A stretch of 64,000 nucleotides of DNA, from the NCBI RefSeq assembly GCF_015690355.1, contig NZ_JADPRT010000010.1, positions 186,001 through 250,000 on the forward strand. Direction: 5' to 3'. The notes beneath the pieces were generated by a model that was not told the origin of the DNA, did not search any database, and saw nothing but the letters and a program-made list of their open reading frames with translations. The translations under genes were made by a program, and so were the position numbers. The first letter of the stretch is position 1. Each line of letters begins with the position of its first letter. Positions 24,928 to 33,206 of this stretch are shown piece by piece. The DNA is from Streptacidiphilus fuscans. Its GTDB lineage: Bacteria; Actinomycetota; Actinomycetes; Streptomycetales; Streptomycetaceae.

Positions 24928-25749
24928 TCACAGGTGACCGGCGAGCACCTTGTCCAGGCTGACCACCAGCCCCGCGGCGTCCCGGCGGACGGCGAAGAGC
25001 TGGTCGGCACCCGTCGTCGGCGCCGCGACACCCGGCGCCAGACCCCACTGCTGCGCCGGGCCGCTGGGCACCAGCTGTCCCTGCACACAGGAGACCGGGG
25101 TCACCGAGAGCAGCGCGCCGGGGGTGCTCAACGTCCGTAGCAGGACCAGGATTTCGCCCTGCGGGGCGGCCGCGCACGCAGCCGCTCCGGTCGGTGCGGG
25201 CGACGCCGGTCGCGCGGTGGCCCGCGACGATGCCGTGGCCGTCGGGCTCGCGCTGACAGTGGACGGGGACGGAGCCGTCACGGGTGCCGTCGGGCCGTTC
25301 CCACCGTCGACGGACGTCGGCGAGGCGGAGGCCTGCGGAGCGCCGGAGACGGCGGTCGACGCGCTCGGCGCAGGCGCGCTGTGCTGCTGCGGGGCTGGGT
25401 GGCCACCACCGGCCAGGGCGTACGCGGTGGCTCCCGCCAGCAGCGCCCCGACCGCGGCCGTGGGCACCACGGCCAGCCGGGTACGCCGACTGCGGCGCCC
25501 GGCCAGCGCGCGCAACCCCGCTCCGCTCAGCGGCGGAGGTCCGGCCTCGCCGGCTGCACTGTCGGCAAGCCGGTGCAACGCGTGGCGCAGCTCTGGGTCC
25601 TTCTGGAGGTGCCGGTCGTCCTGGCGGTGCCGGTCGTCCTGGCGGTGCCGGTCGTCCTGGCGGTGCCGGTCGTCCTGGCGGTGCCGGTCGTCCTGGAGGT
25701 ACCTGTCGTTCGGCAGGTCACCGTCGTGTCGGAGGTCGTCGCCCATCAT
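24928..25749 (-). CDS. membrane protein coupled to ECF sigma factor, with 6-residue tandem repeats
   Basis: A 273-residue protein starting at the ATG at 25749, overlapping the sigma-factor stop (ATGA), so the two are translated together. Residues 10-50 contain near-identical repeats of a D-D-R-H-x-Q hexapeptide encoded by an 18-base minisatellite. A basic segment (RRSRRTRLAVV) precedes one membrane helix (PTAAVGALLAGATAYALAG). Beyond it is a Pro/Ser/Thr-rich external linker of about 75 residues, then a small domain with two cysteines (GAAACAAAPQGEI, VSCVQGQLVP). No zinc anti-sigma motif is present. By position it may regulate the sigma factor; that is inference. Confidence 0.8.
   Translation of the reverse strand: MMGDDLRHDGDLPNDRYLQDDRHRQDDRHRQDDRHRQDDRHRQDDRHLQKDPELRHALHRLADSAAGEAGPPPLSGAGLRALAGRRSRRTRLAVVPTAAVGALLAGATAYALAGGGHPAPQQHSAPAPSASTAVSGAPQASASPTSVDGGNGPTAPVTAPSPSTVSASPTATASSRATARPASPAPTGAAACAAAPQGEILVLLRTLSTPGALLSVTPVSCVQGQLVPSGPAQQWGLAPGVAAPTTGADQLFAVRRDAAGLVVSLDKVLAGHL
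25602..25707. repeat. 18-bp minisatellite inside a coding region
   Basis: About six tandem copies of an 18-base unit (GTCGTCCTGGCGGTGCCG on the plus strand), four of them identical and the flanking ones with one to three changes. The unit length is a multiple of three, so copy-number changes keep the reading frame. It encodes the repeated D-D-R-H-x-Q block near the N-terminus of the minus-strand membrane protein. Confidence 0.92.
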
Positions 25750-26246
25750 GCCTTCAGGTCCGTCAGATCCGTGAGATCGCCGGTCAGATGCCGGGCGAGG
25801 GACGCGCGGGCGCGGGAGAGGCGGACCTTGACGGTACCCACCGGCGCACCGGTCTGTTCGGCGACCTCGGCGACGGGGAGGTCGCAGAGATAGTGCAGGA
25901 CAACCACGCGGCGCTGCTCCTCGGGAATCTTGCGCAGCGCTGCCACCAGCGCGGCGTGCTCCGGCTCCGGTCCGGCCTGCACGGCCGGGGTGCCGTGGCG
26001 GACCAGCGCGGACACGTAACTGCGGGCGCGCCGCCACCGGCTGACGGCAAGTCGCCACGCCACGGTTCTGACCCACGCCTCCGGAGCGGCCGAGGCGGAC
26101 AACTCCTCGCGCCGCTTCCAGGCGCGCACATACGCCTCCTGGACGACATCCTGCGCCTCGGCCAGATCCCCGGTCATCACGTACAACTGGCCGACCAGCC
26201 GCGACCAGCTCGCGGCGTAGAACTCGTCGAACTCCTCAGGCGACAA
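25746..26246 (-). CDS. SigE-family ECF RNA polymerase sigma factor
   Basis: A 166-residue sigma factor of the SigE (Streptomyces ECF) family. Region 2 reads FDEFYAASWSRLVGQLYVMT, then AEAQDVVQEAYVRAWKRRE (the -10 binding helix). Region 4 reads LRKIPEEQRRVVVLHYLCDL, then VAEVAEQTGAPVGTVKVRLS (helix-turn-helix for -35). The best start is the TTG at 26246, with GGGAG at suitable spacing. It overlaps the downstream membrane-protein gene by four bases. The pair probably forms a membrane-linked transcription switch, but the signal is unknown. Confidence 0.9.
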   Translation of the reverse strand: MSPEEFDEFYAASWSRLVGQLYVMTGDLAEAQDVVQEAYVRAWKRREELSASAAPEAWVRTVAWRLAVSRWRRARSYVSALVRHGTPAVQAGPEPEHAALVAALRKIPEEQRRVVVLHYLCDLPVAEVAEQTGAPVGTVKVRLSRARASLARHLTGDLTDLTDLKA

Positions 26247-26410
26247 GCGCTCCCGCCCCCTGGTTCGGCCGATTGCGGGGACTCTGGGAGACCGGCGGGA
26301 GTCCGCATATCAAGCAGAGGTCTGAGCATTTCACGAGACATCATCTGACCACAGGCGCGACTGCGTCCGGATCCACGATCGTGAACATTCCGAGGAGACA
26401 ATGGACTGAT

Positions 26411-27541
26411 TCAGAGCAATCCTTCGAGGCGCTTTGCGAGCAGGTCCCAGCGCCAGGCCTCCTCGACCCATTTCCGGCCCGCCGCGCCCATTCGCGCGCG
26501 CAATCCCTCGTCGCCCAGCAGAAGAATCAGCCGCTCCGCGAGAGCGTCCAGATCGCGGCCTCCCACGACATATCCCGTCTCGCCCTCCCGCACCGCGTCC
26601 GGCGCGCCGCCGCTGTCGCCCGCGACGACCGGCAGGCCCGTCGCGGAGGCCTCCAGATAGACGATGCCGAGACCCTCGACGTCGAGCCCGCCCCGGCGGG
26701 TGCGGCACGGCATGGCGTAGACGTCGCCCGCGCCGTAGTGCGCGGGCAGCTCCTCCCACGGGACCGCGCCGGTGAAGCGGACCGAGGCCGAGACGCCCGT
26801 CTCCGCTGCCAGCTTCTCCAGGTCCTCGCGGTACGGGCCGCCGCCCACGATCAGCAGGACCGCGTCGGGGAAGGCCGTGAGCACCAGGGGCCAGCTGCGG
26901 ATCAACGTGTCCTGGCCCTTGCGCTTGACCAGGCGCGAGACGCAGACGACCACCGGACGGTCCGTCAGCCCGAGCCGGGCGCGGACCGCGTCGCCGCCCG
27001 AGTCGGGGTGGAAGGTCTTCTCGTCGACGCCCGGCGGCAGCTGGACCATCCGGGCCGCCGCCTGCGGGCCGACCGCCGACGCGATCCGGGAGCGGGTGTA
27101 CTCGCCCAGGTACGTGAGGACGTCGGTGCCCGCGCCGATCCGGCGCAGCAGTTGGCGGGAGCCGGGGAGCTGCGCCCAGGCCGCCTCGTGGCCGTGGGTC
27201 ATCCCGAGCAGTTTCGTCGCCCCCGCGCGTCGCAGCGCCGGAGCCGTCAGCCCGAGCGGCGCGGCCGCGCCGAACCAGACGGACGAGCAGCCGTGCGCGC
27301 GCAGCAGCTCCGCCGCCCGCCTGGTGACCCTCGGCGTGGGCAGCAGCATGGTGGTCCGATCCCGGATCACCTCGAACGGCTGTTCCGCGTCGAACGCGCG
27401 TACTTCAGTCCCGTCGCGCCAGGTGGAGGCGTAGACCACGACCTGGTCGGCGGGGAGCCGGACGGCCATGTTGTGCACGAAGGTCTGGATGCCGCCCTGG
27501 CGCGGGGGAAAGTCGTTGGTGACGATGAGGGTCTTGTTCAC
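26411..27541 (-). CDS. GT4 glycosyltransferase (PimB-like mannosyltransferase)
   Basis: A 376-residue GT-B fold enzyme. The N-terminal acceptor domain begins TLIVTNDFPPRQGGIQTFVH, and the donor domain has VVVCVSRLVKRKGQDTLI and the acidic EX7E-type block EGLGIVYLEASATGLPVVAG. These features match actinobacterial PimB/MgtA enzymes that add mannose from GDP-mannose to phosphatidylinositol mannosides or related glycolipids. The GTG at 27541 fits the family start; the longer upstream frame lacks support. It diverges from a GT87-type membrane glycosyltransferase 47 bases away, so both may serve envelope glycolipids. The exact acceptor is not provable here. Confidence 0.87.
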   Translation of the reverse strand: MNKTLIVTNDFPPRQGGIQTFVHNMAVRLPADQVVVYASTWRDGTEVRAFDAEQPFEVIRDRTTMLLPTPRVTRRAAELLRAHGCSSVWFGAAAPLGLTAPALRRAGATKLLGMTHGHEAAWAQLPGSRQLLRRIGAGTDVLTYLGEYTRSRIASAVGPQAAARMVQLPPGVDEKTFHPDSGGDAVRARLGLTDRPVVVCVSRLVKRKGQDTLIRSWPLVLTAFPDAVLLIVGGGPYREDLEKLAAETGVSASVRFTGAVPWEELPAHYGAGDVYAMPCRTRRGGLDVEGLGIVYLEASATGLPVVAGDSGGAPDAVREGETGYVVGGRDLDALAERLILLLGDEGLRARMGAAGRKWVEEAWRWDLLAKRLEGLL

Positions 27542-27576
27542 GCGTGCGGTTCCTCGGTCCGGGAAGGGCTGGTCCG

Positions 27577-27582
27577 TACGAT
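27577..27582 (+). promoter_or_regulatory. candidate -10 box of a leaderless promoter
   Basis: TACGAT lies 6 bases before the ATG at 27589 with no Shine-Dalgarno sequence between, so the membrane glycosyltransferase mRNA is probably leaderless. No good -35 box is visible. Confidence 0.45.
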
Positions 27583-27588
27583 AGGGCA

Positions 27589-28902
27589 ATGCGTAAAAAG
27601 CCAGCTGACGGAGCCACCCCAGGACGGCACCGTCCCCGTTTCGACCCGACCGTCCCGTCCGCCTGGAGCGGCTGGGCGCTGGGACGGGCGCTGGTGGTCC
27701 TGCTGGTGCTCGGAGTCCTGAAAATACCGCACATGATGGACGTGACCAGCGACGTCAAGGTGATCTACCAGGGCTGGGCCGAGGTGCTGCGCTCCGGGAC
27801 GTTCCCGATGGACGACGTCACCTGGCAGTATCCGCCGCTGGCCGCGCTGGTGATGCTGGCCCCGCTGGCGGTGCCCGCGTCCTACTTCGTCGGCTTCCTG
27901 GTCCTGATCGGCGTCTTCGACGCGCTCGGCATGGGGCTGCTGCTGCGGCTCCGCCGCTCCGGTCGGGACCGGGCGGCGGCGGGCGTCTGGCTCTGGGTGG
28001 TGGTGCCACCGCTGCTCGGGCCGACGCTGTACGCCCGGTTCGACCTGGTCGTCACCGTGGTGGCGATGGCCGCGCTGGTCGCGCTGGTCCGGCGGCCCAG
28101 GCTGGCCGGGGTGCTGACCGCCGTCGGCGCGATGCTGAAGGTGTGGCCGGTGCTGCTGCTGATCGGCGCCGGCCGCGGACGGCGGTGGCTGCAGGTGGCG
28201 GCCGCGTTCGCGCTGAGCGGGGCGCTGGTCGGCTTCCTCTTCCTGGTCTCGACGCACGGCGCGTTCTCGTTCCTCGGCTTCCAGGAGGGCCGGGGCATCG
28301 AGGTGGAGTCGGTGGGTGCGCTGCCCTTCCTGTTCGCCAGCGTCTTCCTGCACTGGCAGGGCACCGTGGCGATGAACTACGGATCGCTGGAGGTGCTCGG
28401 CCCGCACGTGGCCACGATGAGCGGACTGATGGTGGCGAGCTCGGTGATCGCCTTCGCCCTGCTCGCGCTGTGGCGGCTGCGCGTCCGGCACTGGACCCCG
28501 GCGACCGCCGCCGACGCGGGGCTGACCGCGGTGCTGCTCTTCGTGGTGACCAGCCGTGTGATCAGCCCGCAGTACATGCTGTGGCTGGTCGGGCTGGCCG
28601 CCGTCTGCCTCACCCTGCGCGGCTCGGTGATGCGCCCGGTGGCGTGGCTGGTCGCGGTGGCCGTGCCGGTCACGACGGTCGAGTTCCCGTTCATGTTCGG
28701 CGAGCTGACCGGCCGCACCGAGCTGGGCCTGGTGATCATCGGCAGCCGCAACCTGCTGCTGCTCGCGGCGGCGGTGCTGGCCTTCGTCCGGCTCTGGCGG
28801 GCGACGGTCTCCAGCTCCTCGCCGGACCTGCCGCAGCTCGCGGACGCCGTGGCACCGGAGCGCGACCCCGCGCAGCGAGACAGCGCCGAGGTCAGCGCCT
28901 GA
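27589..28902 (+). CDS. GT87/DUF2029-type polyprenol-dependent mannosyltransferase-like membrane protein
   Basis: A 437-residue integral membrane protein with about ten hydrophobic segments (for example ALGRALVVLLVLGVLKI, ALVMLAPLAVPASYFVGFLV, LVIIGSRNLLLLAAAVLAFV). The loop after the first helix holds DVKVIYQGWAEVLRSG and TWQYPPLAALV, matching the acidic loop and YPP motif of GT87 (GT-C fold) enzymes that use polyprenyl-phosphate mannose. The cytoplasmic tail is hydrophilic. The start at 27589 follows a -10 box by 6 bases. It diverges from a PimB-like enzyme, suggesting a shared glycolipid or glycan pathway. Its 3' end overlaps the convergent metallopeptidase gene by 11 bases. Confidence 0.85.
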   Translation: MRKKPADGATPGRHRPRFDPTVPSAWSGWALGRALVVLLVLGVLKIPHMMDVTSDVKVIYQGWAEVLRSGTFPMDDVTWQYPPLAALVMLAPLAVPASYFVGFLVLIGVFDALGMGLLLRLRRSGRDRAAAGVWLWVVVPPLLGPTLYARFDLVVTVVAMAALVALVRRPRLAGVLTAVGAMLKVWPVLLLIGAGRGRRWLQVAAAFALSGALVGFLFLVSTHGAFSFLGFQEGRGIEVESVGALPFLFASVFLHWQGTVAMNYGSLEVLGPHVATMSGLMVASSVIAFALLALWRLRVRHWTPATAADAGLTAVLLFVVTSRVISPQYMLWLVGLAAVCLTLRGSVMRPVAWLVAVAVPVTTVEFPFMFGELTGRTELGLVIIGSRNLLLLAAAVLAFVRLWRATVSSSSPDLPQLADAVAPERDPAQRDSAEVSA

Positions 28903-30322
28903 GCGCCGACTCGACGTCGGCCCGCCACTGCGCGGTGAACGCGGCGGTGCCGACGCCCAGCGTCGCACGCAGGGCGCGGTCCACGGCCGCGTCCTGCCCG
29001 CCCCGGCCGCCGGTCGCGGCGACGGCGGCGTAGAGCGCGACCAGCTTCGCCTGCCCGTGGTGCAGCACCACGCTGCGGCAGGCGAACCAGGCCTTCTGGT
29101 ACGCCTCCTGCAGGGCGGGCGCGGTGCCGGAGAAGTCGGCGTCGGCGGGCAGCGCGGCCAGCAGCCGCGCTGCGGCACCCGAACTGCCGGAACCGCCCGA
29201 AGCGCCGGAGCCGCCTGAGCCGCTGGAACCGCCCGAGGCCAGCGCGGCGCCGAGTTCCACGGCGATCTGCTGCGGGGTGCGGCCGGTGCCGAGGTAGCCG
29301 GTCCAGTCGGCGACGCCCTCGGAGAGCCAGCGCGGCGTCCAGGCGTCGGTCTGCGCGCGGGTGGCGACGTGCGTGGTCTCGTGGGTGGTGACGACCCGCT
29401 GACCCAGGGCGCTCAGGCTGTCCCAGGCGATCGGGTTGAGCGTGATCCGCTCGGTCCTGCCGAGTTCGGACGCGCCCAGCTCGCCGGTGGTGACGGCGGC
29501 GATGTCGGCGAAGGCCGCCGGGTCGGCGTCGAGCAGCGCGCCGAACTGGTCGCTCGCCAGCGGGGCCAGGACGACGGTGCGCTGTCCCCAGCCGCTCCCC
29601 CAGACGGCGCTGACGTCAGGGACCGCGCGGTCGGCCTCCGCGCCGATCGCGGCCAGGGTGGCCGGGTCGCGCAGCCCGAGGACCAGGCTGTACCGGCCGC
29701 GGACCGCCCGCACCGGGCCGAGGTCCCAGATCAGCACGGTGTTGCCGGGGTGGTCCCCGCCCTCGGTGCCGTCGGAGGCGAGCAGCCAGCGGCCGTCGGG
29801 CTGCCGCTCGAAGATCAGGTACTGGGTCGCGGTCTCCAGCTGCGCGTCGAAGCCCGCCAGCCGGTAGCCGAGCTCGACCTCCACCGCCACCCGCTCCCCC
29901 GTGCCGAGCACCGCCGGCAGCGGGAACGCGTCGAACGCGGTGACCCGGTACCGCCAGTCGCCCAGCGGCACCTGGGCCAGGTTGGCGACCAGCGCGTACT
30001 GACGCTGCCTCAGGTCCGCCGCCGCCGAACCGCCGCTCGCGACGGGGACGACGGTGGCGGCAAGCGAAGCGGCGTCGCGTGCCAGCACGGCTGTGGCGCG
30101 GCGGGACAGCGTCTGCTCGACCTCGGCGGCCTGTTCCTCGCGCCGGTCGTCGGCCGCGTCCGCCCACGCCGCCCAGGCGGTGGCGCCACCGGCCGCCGCC
30201 ACCAGGGACACCCCGGCGGCCAGCACCCGACGACGTGTGAGTCGGTGACGCACTGCCCGCTGACCCGCGGCGCTGTCACCCACGGCGCTGTCACTCACTG
30301 TTCTGTGACCCGCCGCCTTCAA
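28892..30322 (-). CDS. putative exported gluzincin-type metallopeptidase
   Basis: A 476-residue protein. A twin-arginine-like signal (RHRLTRRRVLAAGVSLVAAA) lies at about residues 26-45. The zinc motif is HETTH at about residue 315, followed by PRWLSEGVADW, whose Glu sits at the distance expected for a gluzincin third ligand. A Gly/Ser linker (GGSSGSGGSGASGGSGSSG) interrupts the last third. The protein resembles the peptidase MA-like family found next to streptomycete NlpC/P60 genes. The start is a TTG overlapping the upstream NlpC/P60 stop (TTGA) with a GGTGG at good spacing; a GTG at 30298 is an alternative. Activity and substrate are inferred. Confidence 0.82.
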   Translation of the reverse strand: MKAAGHRTVSDSAVGDSAAGQRAVRHRLTRRRVLAAGVSLVAAAGGATAWAAWADAADDRREEQAAEVEQTLSRRATAVLARDAASLAATVVPVASGGSAAADLRQRQYALVANLAQVPLGDWRYRVTAFDAFPLPAVLGTGERVAVEVELGYRLAGFDAQLETATQYLIFERQPDGRWLLASDGTEGGDHPGNTVLIWDLGPVRAVRGRYSLVLGLRDPATLAAIGAEADRAVPDVSAVWGSGWGQRTVVLAPLASDQFGALLDADPAAFADIAAVTTGELGASELGRTERITLNPIAWDSLSALGQRVVTTHETTHVATRAQTDAWTPRWLSEGVADWTGYLGTGRTPQQIAVELGAALASGGSSGSGGSGASGGSGSSGAAARLLAALPADADFSGTAPALQEAYQKAWFACRSVVLHHGQAKLVALYAAVAATGGRGGQDAAVDRALRATLGVGTAAFTAQWRADVESALRR

Positions 30323-31398
30323 GGGCGGACCACCGCGGCGATCGGCATGTCGCGCATGTTCTCGTAGCGGACCCGGGCGCCGGGGTACGGGGCGTGGATG
30401 ATCATGCCGTTGCCCGCGTACATGCCGACGTGGTGCATGTCCCCGAAGTAGATCACCAGGTCTCCCGGACGGATCTCCGACACCGGCACGCGTCGGCCGG
30501 CGAAGGCCTGCTCCTGCGACGTACGCGGCAGCGACACCCCGCCGTGCCGCCAGGCCCAGTACATCAGACCGGAGCAGTCGAACGCGCCAGGACCCGTCGC
30601 ACCGTAGACGTACGGGCTGCCGAGCACGCTGCGGGCGGCGGCCAGTGCCGCCGCGGCGGCGGAGTCGGCCGGGCCCTGGTCCGGGGGCAGCACCCCGTCG
30701 GCGGCCTGGGCGGCGAGCTGGGCCGAGGCGTCCTCGGCCTGCTGCAACTGGTCCCGCTGAGCCGCCGTCAGCGAGCCGAGCAGCGCCTGGGCCGCGCCCA
30801 ACCGGCGCTGCGCCTCGGCCTTGGCGGTGGAGATGGACCGCCGCACCTGCTCCAGCTGGCTGTACTGGGCCAGCACCTCGGCCTTGCCCTGCTCGATCTC
30901 GCGCTCGACGCCGCGCAGCTGCACCAGCTCGTCGGCGGTACCGGCGTCCACCTCGTCGAGCGAGGCGGCGCGGCTGAGGTAGTCGGCCGGATGGGCGCTG
31001 AACAGCAGCTGCATCACCGGGTCCATGCTGCCGCTCTGGTACTGCTCGGTGGCGACCTCGCCCAGCCGGGCGGCGAGCGCGTTGGCGGTCGCCTGCTCCT
31101 CGGCCATCGTCTGCTGCAGCAGCGAGGCGCGGTGCTGGAGCTGGGCCGCCCGCTCCTGGGCGCTGTCGGCCTGCTGCCCGGCCGACTCGGACTGCGCGTA
31201 GAGGGTGTCGACCTGCCGCTGCACGTCGTCCGGGGTGAGGCTGCCGCTCGTGCCGGCCGTGCCGGTCCCGCCTGGGGCGGGGTCGGCGTGCGCGCCGCCC
31301 TGGGCCGTGAGCATCGCGGCGGTCGCCGCAGCGACGGTCACCGCAGCTCGCGACAGCACGGACGGTCCGACGCGTCTGCCTCGTCGATGGGACGCCAC
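30319..31398 (-). CDS. NlpC/P60 family cell-wall endopeptidase (paralogue 1)
   Basis: A 359-residue secreted peptidoglycan hydrolase. It has a signal peptide (SRAAVTVAAATAAMLTAQGG, cleavage near AHA-DP), a coiled-coil region of about residues 60-220, and a C-terminal NlpC/P60 cysteine peptidase domain. The catalytic Cys is in GAFDCSGLMYWAW, the His in DMHHVGMYAGNG and a third polar His in MIIHAPYPG. These enzymes cut D-Glu-gamma-meso-DAP bonds. The GTG start at 31398 follows GGAGAGCGAGCAG. It is the first gene of a coupled pair with the metallopeptidase-like protein. It shares its architecture with two neighbouring genes but lacks a visible riboswitch. Confidence 0.9.
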   Translation of the reverse strand: MASHRRGRRVGPSVLSRAAVTVAAATAAMLTAQGGAHADPAPGGTGTAGTSGSLTPDDVQRQVDTLYAQSESAGQQADSAQERAAQLQHRASLLQQTMAEEQATANALAARLGEVATEQYQSGSMDPVMQLLFSAHPADYLSRAASLDEVDAGTADELVQLRGVEREIEQGKAEVLAQYSQLEQVRRSISTAKAEAQRRLGAAQALLGSLTAAQRDQLQQAEDASAQLAAQAADGVLPPDQGPADSAAAAALAAARSVLGSPYVYGATGPGAFDCSGLMYWAWRHGGVSLPRTSQEQAFAGRRVPVSEIRPGDLVIYFGDMHHVGMYAGNGMIIHAPYPGARVRYENMRDMPIAAVVRP

Positions 31399-31707
31399 CT
31401 GCTCGCTCTCCGCTCTCCGCGTATGGGGATCTCCCGGATGATCTCCGGGACGGAACCGAGCGCTGACGTTAGCGATTCGGACAGAAGCAGTCCAAGCTCC
31501 CAAGAGCTGAAAAATCACATCGAATGCCGCTCAGGTGAACGAGTCTGCTGGTCGTTCCGAGATTCCGCACCTGCCCCGGACACCGAGGCACCACGAAGGA
31601 GGACACTCCCGTACGGCCGTCCGAGTGACGGCGCTCACCTGGGAGAGACGCGCATGGGCCCCGCTCCGGATCGGAGCGGGGCCCATGGCAGGCGAGCTGA
31701 GCGTGGC
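31399..31707. other. 309-base intergenic region with hairpin and promoter of paralogue 1
   Basis: The right half holds the hairpin that ends the next NlpC/P60 gene. The left half (31399-31640) must contain the promoter of the 30319-31398 gene. I see no clear riboswitch in it and no convincing coding frame. A short AT-richer stretch (GAGCTGAAAAATCACATCG) lies near 31502. Confidence 0.5.
31654..31686 (-). terminator. strong hairpin downstream of NlpC/P60 paralogue 2
   Basis: A perfect 15-bp stem (31654-31668 with 31672-31686, ATGGGCCCCGCTCCG and complement) with a GAT loop, 21 bases after the stop of the 31708-32769 gene. There is no long T tract, as is common in high-GC actinobacteria. Confidence 0.75.
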
Positions 31708-32769
31708 TCAGATGTGGCGCATCGCGTAGATGGTGCCGATCGTGTCCAGCGACTCGTAGCGGACGACCGCGCCCGTGTGCGGCGCGTGCAGGACCATCCC
31801 GTTGCCCGCGTACATGCCGACGTGCGAGTTGTCGTTGAAGAAGATCAGGTCACCCACCTGCAGGTCGGCCGTGGAGCTGACCGCCGTGCCGGAGTTGATC
31901 TGGTCGTAGGTGGTGCGGCCGATGGAGACGCCCGCCTGCGCGTAGGCCCACTGCATCAGGCCGGAGCAGTCGAAGGAGCTCGGGCCGGTCGCGCCCCAGA
32001 CGTAGGGCGAGCCGAGACGGGTCTGCGCGGCGGCGAAGGCGGCGGCCTCCACCGAGTTGCCCGCCGAGGACGAGCCGAGGTTGACCGAACCGCTCGAGCC
32101 GGCGCTGGCCTTGGCCGCGGCGGCGTTCGCGGCCGCGTTGGCGGCGGCCTGGGCACGGGCGACCGCGGCCTGCTGCTGCGCGGTCATCGAGTTCAGCAGC
32201 GCCTGGGTCTGCGCGACCTTCTGCTGGACCGCCGCCTTGTTCGCGGCCAACTGCTTGTTGGTGGCCTGGATCTGCCGGAGCGACTGCTCCGCCTGGGCCT
32301 TCTGGCCGTCCAGGGTCTTCTCGGCGGCCTGGAGCGCCTGGATCTGGCCGGCCTGGTTGTCGCTGACCTGACCCAGCGACGAGGCCTTGGTCAGGTAGTC
32401 CGTCGGGCTCGACGAGAGCAGCAGCTGGACGGTCGGGTCGATGGCGCCGTCCGCGTACTGCTGGTTCGCGATCTCACCGACCGAGTCGAGCTTGGAGTTG
32501 ACGTCCGCCTGCTGACGGGCGATCTGCTGCTGCAGCGTGTTGACCTTGGCCTGCTGCTGCTGGAGCTGGGTCTGCGACTGGTCGAACTTCTGGATCGCCG
32601 CGTCGGACTCGACGTTCTGCTGCTGGAGCTGAGCCTGAAGCTGAGGGATGGTCGGCTTCGGCGCGGCCTGCGCCGTCTGGGCCGACACCGCGACCGCAGT
32701 GGCGGCGGTTGCCGTCAGAACGGTTATGCGCGCACGACTGGGGGACTTGGGACGACGATGAGACGCCAC
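31708..32769 (-). CDS. NlpC/P60 family cell-wall endopeptidase (paralogue 2, riboswitch-controlled)
   Basis: A 353-residue secreted endopeptidase. The signal peptide (RITVLTATAATAVAVSAQTA, cleavage near AQA-AP) leads into a long Gln-rich coiled coil (LQAQLQQQNVESDAAIQKFD onwards, to about residue 190) and a C-terminal NlpC/P60 domain: Cys in SFDCSGLMQWAYAQAG, His in NSHVGMYAGNGM, third site in VLHAPHTG. The ATG at 32769 begins MASHRRPKSPSRARI, closely like the starts of its two neighbours. A c-di-AMP riboswitch lies in its leader, so it is probably switched off when c-di-AMP is high. The predicted role is D,L-endopeptidase action during growth or germination. Confidence 0.92.
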   Translation of the reverse strand: MASHRRPKSPSRARITVLTATAATAVAVSAQTAQAAPKPTIPQLQAQLQQQNVESDAAIQKFDQSQTQLQQQQAKVNTLQQQIARQQADVNSKLDSVGEIANQQYADGAIDPTVQLLLSSSPTDYLTKASSLGQVSDNQAGQIQALQAAEKTLDGQKAQAEQSLRQIQATNKQLAANKAAVQQKVAQTQALLNSMTAQQQAAVARAQAAANAAANAAAAKASAGSSGSVNLGSSSAGNSVEAAAFAAAQTRLGSPYVWGATGPSSFDCSGLMQWAYAQAGVSIGRTTYDQINSGTAVSSTADLQVGDLIFFNDNSHVGMYAGNGMVLHAPHTGAVVRYESLDTIGTIYAMRHI

Positions 32770-32784
32770 GAAGGCGGAACTCCT

Positions 32785-33028
32785 TCTTCCTACGTCCGCC
32801 TACCGGGTGAGCTGACGGGTTCGGACCAGGAAGTAGGCCCTACGACGCTTCATCGGTCCGGGTTCACACCGGTCCGACCGGGCGCCGATTCACCCCGAGG
32901 AAGGTGGGTCCCCGGCTCCGACTCGACGGCTTCCCCTGGTTGGGCCGTCCTGCCGGACGGTCCTGCCGCGTCGTCGAACTCGACGGTGACCGCCGCTGTC
33001 ACCCGGGTTGGATGAACGCCTGCGCGGA
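32785..33028 (-). promoter_or_regulatory. ydaO-type c-di-AMP riboswitch
   Basis: On the minus strand the leader contains the conserved blocks GGGGACCCACC, then CTCGGGGTGAATCGGC, and near the 3' end CCGAACCCGTCAGCTCACC followed by GGTAGGCG. These match the ydaO/yuaA consensus known from streptomycete rpfA and NlpC/P60 leaders. The 3' edge is about 16 bases from the gene start, so control may act on transcription or ribosome access. Boundaries are approximate. Confidence 0.87.
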
Positions 33029-33206
33029 GGTCAGGGCATCGACCCTAGTGACCTAACCGTGATCAGTTCAAATCCTTGTCAGAAAAAACACGGGTCACTT
33101 ACGACGACTCGTCACAACACGGACGCTACGTAGCCACAGCATCACCAACCGCCGTGACATGGGGCGCAATTCGGTCATTCGACCGCAGGATGAGGTGAAT
33201 TCGTGC

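Noticed and set aside
25602..25707. Tandem repeat as a CRISPR array
   Set aside because: The units are contiguous without spacers and lie inside a coding frame.
25284..26348. Repeat-rich plus-strand frame across the minisatellite
   Set aside because: Glycine/alanine repeat is the complement of the real minus-strand repeat; the sigma-factor frame is certain.
30394..33015. 873-residue plus-strand frame opposite two NlpC/P60 genes
   Set aside because: Translation is Arg/Gly/Leu shadow; it also runs through the riboswitch and the minus-strand genes are certain.
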